Below, piece by piece: positions 21,515 to 30,180 of a stretch of 64,000 nt of DNA. Both the position numbers and the translations under genes were made by a program. This DNA is from Aliivibrio wodanis (GTDB lineage: Bacteria; Pseudomonadota; Gammaproteobacteria; Enterobacterales; Vibrionaceae), in the NCBI GenBank assembly GCA_000953695.1, contig LN554846.1:744001-808000 (forward strand). The letters are read 5' to 3'. The notes beneath the pieces are model-generated. The model saw only the letters and a program-made list of their open reading frames with translations. It ran no database searches and was not told the origin of the DNA. The number at the start of each line of letters is the position of its first letter. The first letter of the stretch is position 1.

Positions 21515-21703
21515 TTATCTAAATTGTTTCGCGTCTTCTAAGTAATCAAAACCGGCATCTGCTAGTTTTTTGATTAGCGCATCTTTATCTAATTCGTAGA
21601 ATTTAACATAGCTATCTAGATCGCCAAACTCATCGCGGATCTTCATGTTAACTATGCTCATTAGCATAACAGGATCCATCGAAACCATCTTTTCAGGTGT
21701 CAT
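21515..21703 (-). CDS. DUF4250-family small protein
   Basis: 62-aa soluble protein ([20 protein letters not shown]...) matching the DUF4250 type: a short helical protein with the MDPVMLMSIVNMKIRDEFGDLDS block. Function unknown. Its ATG overlaps the stop codon of the upstream yaeP gene by one base, so the two are a translationally coupled pair. Such pairing suggests related roles, but no activity is known for either. Confidence 0.8.
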   Translation of the reverse strand: MTPEKMVSMDPVMLMSIVNMKIRDEFGDLDSYVKFYELDKDALIKKLADAGFDYLEDAKQFR

Positions 21704-21909
21704 TACTCATCCTCGAAATCAGAAATTAATAAGTTGGCAGCAGCAAACGCGGCTTTTTCACGAGTCGCTTTTGGAAGCGCTTCATCAGCGGCAATATCAT
21801 TTAATGATTTTACGGCGCAAGTAATTGCTTGAGGGATGTAACCCTGATCACCACTGCCAATTAATGAATACAACTCACGAACCATCTCACAACAATCATA
21901 TACTTTCAT
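21703..21909 (-). CDS. yaeP: YaeP-like UPF0253-family protein
   Basis: 68-aa protein. Its blocks [19 protein letters not shown] and [18 protein letters not shown] align with E. coli YaeP (UPF0253), which is also encoded near proS. Function unknown. I chose ATG 21909 ([13 protein letters not shown]) because it fits the family length and has GGAAAG just upstream; the open frame extends further to 21978. Coupled to the DUF4250 gene. Confidence 0.82.
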   Translation of the reverse strand: MKVYDCCEMVRELYSLIGSGDQGYIPQAITCAVKSLNDIAADEALPKATREKAAFAAANLLISDFEDE

Positions 21910-22016
21910 TAGACTTTCCATTTTAAAATGATAACTGTTATGAAGTTTACACTGAGCTATTTGTAATACCAAACTCAAACAAAATTAATTATGAATCTAT
22001 TGATTTAGATACAAAA

Positions 22017-22040
22017 AAGCCAAGTCAGGAGACTTGGCTT
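22017..22040 (-). terminator. Intrinsic terminator of proS
   Basis: Perfect 10-bp stem AAGCCAAGTC / GACTTGGCTT with a 4-nt loop, and a T-tract in the minus direction, 25 bp beyond the proS stop. Confidence 0.85.
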
Positions 22041-22064
22041 AATCTGTATTTATGGTAATTGAAA

Positions 22065-23780
22065 TTAACTTAATTGAGCTTTAATGTGCTCAACGATGTT
22101 TGCAATTTCTACGACTTCTTTTGTGTTTGCACGACGGTTCTTATATTCAAAGTTACCTTCGTCCATGCTGCGATCACCGATCACTACAGTATGTGGGATA
22201 CCGATAAGTTCGATATCCTTGAACATAACACCTGGGCGCTCTTTACGGTCATCAAATAGAACGTCGATACCCATCGCTGTTAATTCTGCATACAGTTTTT
22301 CTGCCGCTTCTTTAACGCGATCAGATTTGTACATGTTCATCGGAACGATAGCAACAGTAAATGGTGCAAGCGCTTCTGGCCATACAATGCCGTATTCGTC
22401 ATTGTTTTGCTCGATAGCTGAGGCAACAACACGTGAAACACCGATACCGTAACAACCCATCTCAAGGATAGAGTTTTTACCGTTAGCATCAAGTACGCCA
22501 CAGTTCATTGCTTCTGAGTAGGCTGTACCTAATTGGAAGATGTGACCGACTTCGATACCGCGTTTCAGTTGTAGAGTACCTTGACCACATGGGCTTAGAT
22601 CGCCTTCAACAACGTTACGTAGATCTTCAACTTGACCAAGCTGTACATCACGCTCCCAGTTCACACCAAAGAAGTGCTTACCATCGATATTTGCGCCTGT
22701 ACCAAAGTCACTCATTACTGCAACAGAGCGGTCAACGATGAATGGCAGTTCTAGGCCAACAGGACCAAGAGAACCAGCTCCAGCACCGATTAGATCACGA
22801 AGTTGTGCTTCGTCAGCCATCTCTAGTGGAGATAACACTTGTGGAAGGTTTTCAGCTTTAACTTCGTTAAGCTCGTGATCACCACGGATGATAAGAGCAA
22901 TGATATCAGCGTCAACGTCATCAGATGCTTTAACAAATAATGTTTTCACTGTTTTTTCAATTGCGATACCGTGTTGCTCAACCAATTCAGCAATTGTTTT
23001 TGCGTTTGGTGTATCAACCGTTGTCATCTCTTGAGTAGGAGCAGCACGTTCAGTTGTTGGTGCTAGAGCTTCTGCTTTTTCGATGTTAGCAGCGTAATCA
23101 GATTCTGTTGAGAATGCGATCAAATCTTCGCCGCTTTCTGCAAGTACGTGGAATTCTTGAGAACCACTGCCGCCGATAGCGCCTGAGTCAGCCAAGACTG
23201 GGCGGTACTCAAGACCCATACGGTCGAATGCTCTACAGTAAGCATCGTGCATTGCATCGTAAGACTTTTGTAGACCGTCTTTATCGATGTCAAAGCTGTA
23301 CGCATCCATCATGCAGAATTCACGTGCACGCATTACGCCAAAGCGTGGACGACGTTCATCACGGAATTTAGTTTGGATTTGGTACAGGTTTAGTGGAAGC
23401 TGCTTGTAAGAGTTAACTTCGTTACGAACAAGGCTAGTGATAACCTCTTCTGCTGTTGGGCTAAGTACAAATGGACGAGCATGGCGGTCAGTAAAGCGAA
23501 GCAATTCAGGACCCATCTTTTCAGAACGGCCTGTCTCTTCCCAAAGCTCAAACGGTTGAACTACGGGCATCAAAGTTTCGATTGCACCTGCATTGTCGAT
23601 CTCTTGACGAACGATATTTTCGACTTTACGCAATACACGTAGACCTGTCGGTAGCCAAGTATATAAACCTGAAGCTAGACGGCGGATCATACCTGCACGT
23701 AGCATGAGCTGGTGGCTCACTACTTCTGCGTCGTTTGGAGTCTCCTTCAGTGTTGAAAGAAGGTATTTGCTAGTGCGCAT
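22065..23780 (-). CDS. proS: Prolyl-tRNA synthetase (bacterial type, with editing domain)
   Basis: Class II aminoacyl-tRNA synthetase (571 aa) charging tRNA-Pro. Visible parts are motif 2 ([26 protein letters not shown], split here as [12 protein letters not shown]), the YbaK-like Ala-tRNA(Pro) editing insertion at about residues 225-405, motif 3 ([17 protein letters not shown]) and the C-terminal anticodon-binding domain. The start at 23780 ([13 protein letters not shown]) matches E. coli ProS and has GGATG upstream; an ATG at 23792 would add four residues. The local motif reads SPTAEEVIT where E. coli has GPTHEEVIT. Confidence 0.96.
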   Translation of the reverse strand: MRTSKYLLSTLKETPNDAEVVSHQLMLRAGMIRRLASGLYTWLPTGLRVLRKVENIVRQEIDNAGAIETLMPVVQPFELWEETGRSEKMGPELLRFTDRHARPFVLSPTAEEVITSLVRNEVNSYKQLPLNLYQIQTKFRDERRPRFGVMRAREFCMMDAYSFDIDKDGLQKSYDAMHDAYCRAFDRMGLEYRPVLADSGAIGGSGSQEFHVLAESGEDLIAFSTESDYAANIEKAEALAPTTERAAPTQEMTTVDTPNAKTIAELVEQHGIAIEKTVKTLFVKASDDVDADIIALIIRGDHELNEVKAENLPQVLSPLEMADEAQLRDLIGAGAGSLGPVGLELPFIVDRSVAVMSDFGTGANIDGKHFFGVNWERDVQLGQVEDLRNVVEGDLSPCGQGTLQLKRGIEVGHIFQLGTAYSEAMNCGVLDANGKNSILEMGCYGIGVSRVVASAIEQNNDEYGIVWPEALAPFTVAIVPMNMYKSDRVKEAAEKLYAELTAMGIDVLFDDRKERPGVMFKDIELIGIPHTVVIGDRSMDEGNFEYKNRRANTKEVVEIANIVEHIKAQLS

Positions 23781-23929
23781 GTTTTCATCCATTTGTTAGT
23801 TATGAATATTGGAATACCTCGATTTAAACAGTTAAATCGAGAGGTCAATTTTAGCCTGGACCAATTCTTTAATCAGAATGGATTCAAATCTAAAATTAAG
23901 CCCTCTATGATATCAGCCTAAAAGCGATC

Positions 23930-24628
23930 TCAAAAGCGATCAATTGCAGTTACCGTGATGGAATTGCTATCTACAGTGAATTTTACGTTCAAATCAAACA
24001 AATTTACCGCGTATTCCTTAGTATCTGTCTTTCCTTTTTTATAAGCAGGTCGAGGATCTTGCCCAAGGACTTCTTTTATCACCGCTTCAATATGTGTTTT
24101 CTGTGAGTGTGAGCTAAGTGATTTTTGTGCCTCTATCGATAAGAACACATCAAGAACATCTGGTTCTTTTTCGGCAAAACCACCTAAAGCATCAGGAATG
24201 GAATCGGAATAGGGGATGTATGGTTTAATGTCTATGATTGGCGTGTTATCCACTAAATCAACACTCCCCAATTCTAAATAAGTTTGGTTTCCTTCTTGAA
24301 CAACGCCTTTTAATTCGACCGCCGACATACCAATACCATTTGGGCGAAATGTCGCTCGTGAAGCAAATACGCCAATACGTTCGTTTCCACCTAAACGTGG
24401 TGGGCGAACCGTTGGTCTCCAGCCTGCTTCTAGATTTTGGTCAAATAAAAATAATAACCATAAATGAGAAAACTGTTCAATTCCACGAACTGCTTCTGGT
24501 GAATTTGCATCTCCCACCAATTTTAGGAGAGATGTCGCGCTAGGTGCTAAGCGAGGTTGACGAGGAACCGCAAACTTTTCTTTATAAGGTGATTGGATAA
24601 AACCAACAGGTTCGATGTGATAAGTCAT
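23930..24628 (-). CDS. trmO: tRNA (t6A37) N6-methyltransferase TrmO
   Basis: SAM-dependent enzyme (232 aa) that methylates N6-threonylcarbamoyladenosine at position 37 of tRNA-Thr. The YaeB/TsaA beta-barrel family features are clear: VGFIQSPYKEKFAVPRQP at the N-terminus, the GNERIGVFASRATFRPNGIG block and DVKPY-like DIKPYIPYSD. The C-terminal domain contains DPRPAYKKG. Adjacent to proS as in E. coli and many gammaproteobacteria, but 149 bp apart. Confidence 0.94.
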   Translation of the reverse strand: MTYHIEPVGFIQSPYKEKFAVPRQPRLAPSATSLLKLVGDANSPEAVRGIEQFSHLWLLFLFDQNLEAGWRPTVRPPRLGGNERIGVFASRATFRPNGIGMSAVELKGVVQEGNQTYLELGSVDLVDNTPIIDIKPYIPYSDSIPDALGGFAEKEPDVLDVFLSIEAQKSLSSHSQKTHIEAVIKEVLGQDPRPAYKKGKTDTKEYAVNLFDLNVKFTVDSNSITVTAIDRF

Positions 24629-24718
24629 TTATGTAAGCTCAACGGTGAATATGAATGAATTTTATCATAAGTAATGAAAAGGCACTTTTTTACTTATGAT
24701 GATAATAGTTCTCAAATA

Positions 24719-24748
24719 CCAATTGTTATGTTATAACATAACAATTGG
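24719..24748. promoter_or_regulatory. Zur box: perfect 30-bp palindrome upstream of zinc-free L31/L36
   Basis: Two exact inverted 15-bp halves (half-site CCAATTGTTATGTTA). The core TGTTATGTTATAACATAACA matches the gammaproteobacterial Zur consensus (AATGTTATAWTATAACATT). It lies 26 bp before the L31 gene start and would overlap its promoter. Zur with zinc would repress, so the genes are expressed under zinc starvation. Confidence 0.88.
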
Positions 24749-24774
24749 TGGGTAGTTTGATATGGAGAAAAAAG

Positions 24775-25032
24775 ATGAAAGAAGGCATTCACCCAGAATA
24801 CAGAAAGGTTATTTTCCACGATACGAGTGTGAATAAATATTTTCTTATAGGCTCAACATTGCAGACAGACAGAAAAATGACATGGGAAGATGGTAAGGAA
24901 TACCCTTATATGACATTGGATATTTCTTCTGAATCGCACCCGTTTTATACGGGAGAGCAGAGAGTTGTGTCTAGCGAAGGCCGAGTGGCAAATTTCAACC
25001 GTCGATTTGGTGCATTAAAAGGTAAAGTATAA
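24775..25032 (+). CDS. rpmE2: 50S ribosomal protein L31 type B (zinc-independent)
   Basis: 85-aa alternative L31 (YkgM type). It contains no cysteine at all, so it lacks the zinc ribbon of the standard L31 and can replace it during zinc starvation, releasing zinc from ribosomes. The start [16 protein letters not shown] is typical of the family. ATG 24775 has GGAG 7 bp upstream. It sits directly behind a Zur box, and its stop overlaps the start of the L36 gene by one base. Confidence 0.95.
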   Translation: MKEGIHPEYRKVIFHDTSVNKYFLIGSTLQTDRKMTWEDGKEYPYMTLDISSESHPFYTGEQRVVSSEGRVANFNRRFGALKGKV

Positions 25033-25169
25033 TGAAAGTATTAAGCTCATTGAAAAGTGCTAAATCTAGACATAAAGATTGTCAAATCGTAAAACGAAAG
25101 GGGAGAGTTTTTGTTATTTGTAAGACAAATCCTCGATTTAAAGCAGTGCAAGGAAAGAAGAAAAAGTAA
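25032..25169 (+). CDS. rpmJ2: 50S ribosomal protein L36, alternative form (YkgO type)
   Basis: 45-aa protein reading [20 protein letters not shown] and ending [10 protein letters not shown], the C-minus L36 paralogue with only two cysteines (C17, C30) where the zinc-binding form has three plus histidine. It is co-transcribed with L31B (TAATG overlap) under the same Zur box, as ykgM-ykgO are in E. coli. Too short to appear in length-filtered gene lists. Confidence 0.93.
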   Translation: MKVLSSLKSAKSRHKDCQIVKRKGRVFVICKTNPRFKAVQGKKKK

Positions 25170-25176
25170 GATAGAA

Positions 25177-25203
25177 AAAAGGTTGGCATTATGCCAACCT
25201 TTT
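25177..25203. terminator. Bidirectional terminator (rpmJ2 / metQ)
   Basis: Perfect 12-bp stem AAAAGGTTGGCA (25177-25188) with TGCCAACCTTTT (25192-25203) between convergent operons. Confidence 0.88.
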
Positions 25204-25228
25204 AGGTTTGATTAAGTCAAAAGAGGAA

Positions 25229-26038
25229 TTACCAACCTTTAACGATACCGCCATCAAACGTTTTAAATGCGGCTTGGTAAACTTCTTCTGATTGGTAAGC
25301 TTTAACAAAAGTCTTCACATTTTCAGAGTTTACATTGTCAGTACGGCCAACAATTAAGTTTACATATGGAGATTTTTTATCTTCTACAAAGATACCATCT
25401 TTCTCTGGTGTTAAGTTGATGCTGCTTGCATAAGTCGTGTTGATTACAGACAGTGCAACGTCATCAAGTGAACGAGGCAGTTGTGCTGCATCTAATTCAA
25501 CAATTGAGATATTTTTAGGGTTAGCTGTAATATCACGAACCGTTGCAGCAAGACCTGAACCATCACGCAGTGTGATTAGGCCTTGTTGTTGAAGAAGAAG
25601 AAGAGAACGACCAAGGTTAGTTGGGTCATTTGGTACAGCAATACGTGCACCGTCTTCGATTTGCTCAACAGACGTTACTTTCTTAGAGTAGCCAGCGATA
25701 GGGTAAACAAATGTATTACCTGCAACTTCAATTTTGTAACCGCGATCAGTTACTTGTTGATCAAGGTATGGCTTGTGTTGGAAAGCATTTAGGTCAATAG
25801 ACCCATCATCCAACGCTGCGTTTGGTGTAACGTAGTCTGTAAAAGTAACTAGCTCAACATCAAGACCGTATTGCTCTTTTGCAACTTTTGCAGCAACTTC
25901 AGCAACCTGTGCTTCAGCTCCCGCCATTACACCTACTTTAATTAGATTGGTGTTTGCTTCTTCTTGGCCGCAACCAGTAAGAATAAGTGTTGATGCTAGA
26001 CCAGCAACTGCTGCCAGTGTTTTTAGATTTAATTTCAT
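25229..26038 (-). CDS. metQ: Methionine ABC transporter, substrate-binding lipoprotein
   Basis: 269-aa NlpA-family lipoprotein that delivers D- and L-methionine to MetNI. Signal peptide with lipobox LTGC (C23), then the family sequence KVGVMAGAEAQVAEVAAKVAK and TFTDYVTPNAALDDGSIDLNAFQHKPYLDQ. Anchored at the periplasmic face of the inner membrane. It is the last gene of metN-metI-metQ; the operon is preceded by MetJ boxes. Confidence 0.95.
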   Translation of the reverse strand: MKLNLKTLAAVAGLASTLILTGCGQEEANTNLIKVGVMAGAEAQVAEVAAKVAKEQYGLDVELVTFTDYVTPNAALDDGSIDLNAFQHKPYLDQQVTDRGYKIEVAGNTFVYPIAGYSKKVTSVEQIEDGARIAVPNDPTNLGRSLLLLQQQGLITLRDGSGLAATVRDITANPKNISIVELDAAQLPRSLDDVALSVINTTYASSINLTPEKDGIFVEDKKSPYVNLIVGRTDNVNSENVKTFVKAYQSEEVYQAAFKTFDGGIVKGW

Positions 26039-26090
26039 TATTTACTCCTTAAAAATGAATTCCATATGAATCAAAAAATTTTAAATTAGA

Positions 26091-26768
26091 TTAACGGTGA
26101 TCAACTTTCTTAACTAAATTATCACCTACAGATTGAATGATTTGCACCAAAACAATCAGCATTACAACAGTCACTGCCATGATAGTTAAATCATAACGGT
26201 GGAAACCATATCGAATAGCAACATCACCTAAACCACCACCGCCAACCGTACCTGCCATTGCAGAGTAGCTAACTAGCGTTACTAGAGTGATAGTCACTGC
26301 ATTTAAGATTGTTGGTAGTGCTTCAGGAAGCAGTACTTTCGTAATAATTTGCAGTGGTGTTGCACCCATAGACTGTGCAGCTTCAACCAAGCCACTTGGT
26401 ACTTCAATTAATGCGCCTTCAATAAGACGAGCCACAAATGGGATTGCACCAATAGTCAATGGAACAATTGCCGCTGTCGTACCAATAAAGCTACCAACAA
26501 TCAGTTTTGTTACTGGAATAATCGCAACCATTAGTACCAAGAAAGGCACTGAACGCCCCACGTTTACAATCGCACCTAGTACACTATTGAACGTTGTGTT
26601 TTCCATCAAACCACCTTTTTTGGTGATATGAAGAATAACGCCCAATGGAATACCAATAGCAAAGCCAACAATGCCTGCAACTGCAACCATATAAAGGGTT
26701 TCGCCAGTCGCGTTTAATAATAGCTTGCTGTTTAGATCAAACCATGCAGAAATTACATCAAATGACAT
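26091..26768 (-). CDS. metI: Methionine ABC transporter permease
   Basis: 225-aa inner-membrane permease with about five or six hydrophobic segments and the EAA loop [24 protein letters not shown] that contacts the MetN ATPase. Its start overlaps the end of metN by 11 bp, so translation is coupled. Standard length for MetI. Confidence 0.95.
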   Translation of the reverse strand: MSFDVISAWFDLNSKLLLNATGETLYMVAVAGIVGFAIGIPLGVILHITKKGGLMENTTFNSVLGAIVNVGRSVPFLVLMVAIIPVTKLIVGSFIGTTAAIVPLTIGAIPFVARLIEGALIEVPSGLVEAAQSMGATPLQIITKVLLPEALPTILNAVTITLVTLVSYSAMAGTVGGGGLGDVAIRYGFHRYDLTIMAVTVVMLIVLVQIIQSVGDNLVKKVDHR

Positions 26769-27792
26769 AACCTAATACCTCTACTTTCACGTGATGATTA
26801 CGTAAGAATGCAATTGCTTGCTCTGTTGATTTTTGATTACCGAAAAACTCGGCTAACATAAGGCCAAATTTAACCCCACCTGCATAATCGATATCCGCAT
26901 TTAATATACTGATATCAATATCAAATTCGCGAGATATTTGGCTAATAACAGGAGCATCAACACTCGCGCCAGTAAACTCTAGGCGAATAAGAGGATAGCT
27001 ACCTTCAACATACGTATCTTGTAGGCGAGCTTTGAAATCATCAGGAATGGATAAATCTAACGTTGCTCGAATAAACTCTTGAGCAAGTTTGGTTTTAGGG
27101 TGAGCAAAAATATCACTCACAATGCCTTTCTCAACTAATTCACCATCACCGATAATTGCAACTTGGTGACAGATATTTTTAACCACTTCCATTTCATGAG
27201 TAATGATTAAAATCGTGATATTTAATTTACGATTTAGATCTTTAATCAGTTCTAAAATCGATTTTGTTGTTGCAGGATCAAGTGCACTGGTCGCTTCATC
27301 GCATAATAATACTTTAGGATCGGTTGATAGTGCACGAGCGATAGCAACACGTTGTTTTTGACCACCACTTAAGTTAGCAGGGTAAGTGTGATGCTTATCA
27401 GTTAATCCGACGAGCTCTAATAACTCAGTGACTTTTTTCTGAATCTCTTGTTTTGATTTGCCCGCCAACTCTAATGGTAGAGCAACGTTATCAAATACAG
27501 TTCGTGAAGCGAGAAGATTAAAGTGTTGGAAGATCATCCCAATATTACGACGAGCCTTGCTCAATTCGCTTGAAGACAGTTTGGTTAAATCAACACCATC
27601 AACAATCACCTCACCATTTGTAGGCTTCTCTAACATGTTTACACAGCGTATCAGTGTGCTTTTCCCTGCACCTGATGAGCCTATTACACCAAAGATGGTG
27701 CCTTGGGCAATGTGAAGGTTAATATCTTTAAGGGCATTAATTTCCTTTGCACCTTGATAAAACACCTTATTAACACGGTTTATTTCAATCAT
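26758..27792 (-). CDS. metN: Methionine ABC transporter ATP-binding protein
   Basis: 344-aa ATPase of the methionine importer. Walker [10 protein letters not shown], signature LSGGQKQR, Walker [13 protein letters not shown], and a C-terminal NIL domain (about 265-344) that binds methionine and causes trans-inhibition. ATG 27792 ([14 protein letters not shown]) is the family start with AAGGCG upstream; the open frame continues 27 codons further without support. First gene of the operon, under MetJ boxes. Confidence 0.95.
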   Translation of the reverse strand: MIEINRVNKVFYQGAKEINALKDINLHIAQGTIFGVIGSSGAGKSTLIRCVNMLEKPTNGEVIVDGVDLTKLSSSELSKARRNIGMIFQHFNLLASRTVFDNVALPLELAGKSKQEIQKKVTELLELVGLTDKHHTYPANLSGGQKQRVAIARALSTDPKVLLCDEATSALDPATTKSILELIKDLNRKLNITILIITHEMEVVKNICHQVAIIGDGELVEKGIVSDIFAHPKTKLAQEFIRATLDLSIPDDFKARLQDTYVEGSYPLIRLEFTGASVDAPVISQISREFDIDISILNADIDYAGGVKFGLMLAEFFGNQKSTEQAIAFLRNHHVKVEVLGYVI

Positions 27793-27935
27793 GATTCGCC
27801 TTGAACTGCATTTTTGTATAAATAGGGAGCTAATGTAAATAGAAAGATAGGAAAGGTTAAGAAACCTGAGCAATCTCTCATTTTTAATGTATTAGTGATG
27901 CTATTGGGTATACGGTGTTAAGTCAATAGATATTT

Positions 27936-27959
27936 TTACGTCTAGACGGCTAAACGTAT
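27936..27959. promoter_or_regulatory. MetJ operator: three contiguous met boxes
   Basis: TTACGTCT, AGACGGCT and AAACGTAT lie head-to-tail with no gap (consensus AGACGTCT), about 145 bp upstream of metN. MetJ with S-adenosylmethionine would repress metNIQ. gmhB starts 75 bp away on the other strand. Confidence 0.85.
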
Positions 27960-28033
27960 AAATAAGATGCTAAGAACCCAAAAGCGTGCGATAATTTTTT
28001 ATTAACCGATTTGATTATATAGAGGGTTTCACC

Positions 28034-28585
28034 TTGTCTAAACCAGCAGTATTTCTTGATAGAGACGGCGTGATTAACGTTGATCGTGGCTATGTTCATA
28101 AACGTGATGACTTTGAATACATTGATGGTGTATTTAATGCTGTTAAAAAATGCAAAGACATGGGTTACCTACTGGTATTGGTAACAAACCAATCAGGCAT
28201 TGCTCGTGGCATGTTTACAGAAGAGCAATTTGAAACACTGACAGAGTGGATGGATTGGAATTTTGCTGAAAACGACATCGACTTTGATGGTATCTATTAC
28301 TGCCCACACCACCCTGAAGCAACGGTAGAGCAATACAAAGAAGTGTGTGATTGCCGTAAACCAAACCCAGGCATGTTTATTTCTGCTCAAACTTTCTTAG
28401 ATATCGACATGGAAAACTCTGTGATGATTGGTGATAAGAAAGAAGACATGATGGCAGCACAAGCGGCGGGTGTTGGTACTCGTATTCTTGTTCGCACAGG
28501 TAAGCCAGTAACAGAAGAAGGCGAAGCGTTAGCAACAACGGTTCTTGATAGCATTGCGGATGTGCCTAAGTTTTTGTTTGCTTAA
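28034..28585 (+). CDS. gmhB: D-glycero-beta-D-manno-heptose-1,7-bisphosphate 7-phosphatase
   Basis: HAD-superfamily phosphatase (183 aa) of ADP-heptose synthesis for the lipopolysaccharide inner core. Nucleophile D9 and acid/base D11 in [11 protein letters not shown], the [11 protein letters not shown] motif, the zinc-binding group C90, H92, C105, C107 (CPHHPEA...CDCRKP) and [10 protein letters not shown]. It appears to start at TTG 28034, preceded by GAGGG at proper spacing. No ATG exists near the conserved N-terminus, so a rare start codon is likely and may keep expression low. Confidence 0.93.
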   Translation: MSKPAVFLDRDGVINVDRGYVHKRDDFEYIDGVFNAVKKCKDMGYLLVLVTNQSGIARGMFTEEQFETLTEWMDWNFAENDIDFDGIYYCPHHPEATVEQYKEVCDCRKPNPGMFISAQTFLDIDMENSVMIGDKKEDMMAAQAAGVGTRILVRTGKPVTEEGEALATTVLDSIADVPKFLFA

Positions 28586-28614
28586 TTAAATAAAGCACAC
28601 GACTGTAATTTTAG

Positions 28615-28650
28615 AAAGCCTACAGACTTTTTGTTTGTAGGCTTTTTTAT
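28615..28650. terminator. Terminator between gmhB and convergent lysR
   Basis: Stem AAAGCCTACA (28615-28624) / TGTAGGCTTT (28636-28645) followed by T residues. The convergent lysR stop lies just beyond it. Confidence 0.82.
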
Positions 28651-28653
28651 TGG

Positions 28654-29538
28654 TTATTCTTTTTGATAATTTAAGTACTCAACGCACAGTTCATAGAATT
28701 GCTGAGCTTGTGGTGAGATGGTTCTGCCTGCTAACTGAAATATTCCAATTTGTCGCTCCAGTGGCGGATCAATCAAAGGGATCCAGACTAAACGGGTTTC
28801 ATTGGTTGGGAAGGCTAATTTGGGTAAGGTCGTAATTCCAATACCGAGTTCTAATATTGAAAACAATGAGGTGATATTCTCTACAGAGTAGAGGGCTTGT
28901 TGGCTAAGTACGTGAGCAGGAGTGGAATTAAGTAAAGAACAAGTCCCGTTCTTAATAAAAGGGTATGGGAGTAATGCCTGCCATTCAACACCGTCGAGGT
29001 TATTGGCAATCGGATGATCTTTTAAGCACACCACCCCAATAGGATCGGCGATAAGCGGAGTAAAGTGAATCGCTTCCTCTTCTAATTGCGAGTAATTCCC
29101 TAACGCTAAATCGACCTCGCCAGATAATAATCTTGCTTCAACGGCGGCGGCATTATCATCAATTAAACTGACTTCCACATTTGGGTACTTCTCACTAAAT
29201 GCTCCCAGTACACTCGGGATTAATTTTGCAGCAACAGAAGGAACACTTGCAATACGGACCCGTCCTTGTTGGCCTGCTGCATCGGCACGTAGATCGTTGG
29301 TTAGCTGTTCATAAACGCCTAAGAACTGTTTTATTTTAGGAAAGCAGATCTCTCCAAAAGGGGTTAATTTAGATTTATTACCGGCTTCAAATAAAGGTTG
29401 CTCTAAAATACGTTCAAGTTCTTTAATTGAAGTTGATAACGCCGCTTGAGAACGATTTGCACGATTTGATGCAGCGCGAAAGCCCCCTTCTTCTACGACT
29501 AAAGTAAAGTGTTTCAATTGTTGTAGCTTGATACTCAT
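28654..29538 (-). CDS. LysR-family regulator of the adjacent catabolic cluster
   Basis: 294-aa regulator. N-terminal winged helix (FRAASNRANRSQAALSTSIKELER, about residues 20-43) and a LysR substrate-binding domain (about 90-290). A strong GGAGGGAGGA ribosome site precedes ATG 29538. It is divergent from ridA-ALDH-dipeptidase-BCCT and presumably activates those genes in response to their substrate (inference from arrangement). The intergenic region contains inverted repeats suitable for LysR binding. Confidence 0.9.
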   Translation of the reverse strand: MSIKLQQLKHFTLVVEEGGFRAASNRANRSQAALSTSIKELERILEQPLFEAGNKSKLTPFGEICFPKIKQFLGVYEQLTNDLRADAAGQQGRVRIASVPSVAAKLIPSVLGAFSEKYPNVEVSLIDDNAAAVEARLLSGEVDLALGNYSQLEEEAIHFTPLIADPIGVVCLKDHPIANNLDGVEWQALLPYPFIKNGTCSLLNSTPAHVLSQQALYSVENITSLFSILELGIGITTLPKLAFPTNETRLVWIPLIDPPLERQIGIFQLAGRTISPQAQQFYELCVEYLNYQKE

Positions 29539-29568
29539 TTATCCTCCCTCCTTGTCAGCCCTTTATTT

Positions 29569-29636
29569 ATCTAACGTTTACTAAAGTGATAGATTTTTCT
29601 TATCGAATGTAAAAAATTTACCGTTAGATTTATCAC
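29569..29636. promoter_or_regulatory. Nested inverted repeats between lysR and ridA-like gene
   Basis: ATCTAACG (29569-29576) is inverted at 29622-29629 (CGTTAGAT), and GTGATA (29586-29591) is inverted at 29631-29636 (TATCAC). Divergent regulator/target spacing makes this a candidate operator. Function is inferred only. Confidence 0.4.
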
Positions 29637-29707
29637 CTGTCAATGTGCATTATTTAACCATGTTGAAACATTGTTATTACATGACGAATGAGAGAGTGAC
29701 GACTAAA

Positions 29708-30091
29708 ATGAAAAAGCATGCAGTAAAAACCGAGCTATTTGCGTCAAAAGCACCTCTTGAGTGGGCAATTGTAAATAACAGCACTTTATATACGGCTCAG
29801 ATACCGATTGATCAATCAGGAATGGTGGTTGAAGGAGGGATTGAAGCTCAAACTCGTCAAACTCTAGATAATTTAGTTCACACATTAGAGTGTGCGGGAG
29901 AGTCGTTAGATTCCGTTCTGCAAGTATTGATTTATGTCACTGACAGAGAGTATCTCGCCACCGTAAATAAAGTGTATGCAGAATACTTTAACGCCCCTTA
30001 TCCAAACCGTGCAGCAATGATTGTCGCAGGGTTAGCTCGTGAAGAAATGTTAGTTGAGTTGGTTGTCTATGCAGCTGTTCAATCAGAATAA
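29708..30091 (+). CDS. RidA/YjgF-family protein
   Basis: 127-aa member of the Rid family, whose archetype hydrolyses reactive enamine/imine intermediates formed by PLP and other enzymes. Visible motifs are AQIPIDQSGMVVEGGIEAQT, LDNLVHTLECAG and the C-terminal PYPNRAAMIVAGLAREEMLVELVVYA. The usual RidA arginine is replaced in context by PNRAAMIV, so it may be a Rid subfamily other than RidA itself. The start ATG 29708 fits family length; upstream ATG 29681 and GTG 29696 are possible. First gene of the catabolic operon; its presence suggests that an imine forms in the pathway. Confidence 0.85.
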   Translation: MKKHAVKTELFASKAPLEWAIVNNSTLYTAQIPIDQSGMVVEGGIEAQTRQTLDNLVHTLECAGESLDSVLQVLIYVTDREYLATVNKVYAEYFNAPYPNRAAMIVAGLAREEMLVELVVYAAVQSE

Positions 30092-30180
30092 CGTTAAATT
30101 CACCCTCATTTAATATTAACGAATTAGTTTATTTATTGTTTATTTTTGAAAGCAATAAATCTTAGAACAAGGAAGATAGC

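Noticed and set aside
22065-23780. ProS motif SPTAEE as a lost catalytic histidine
   Set aside because: E. coli has GPTHEE, but I recall SPTAEE-type sequences in other Vibrio ProS proteins, and the other class II motifs are intact, so I treat it as a lineage variant.
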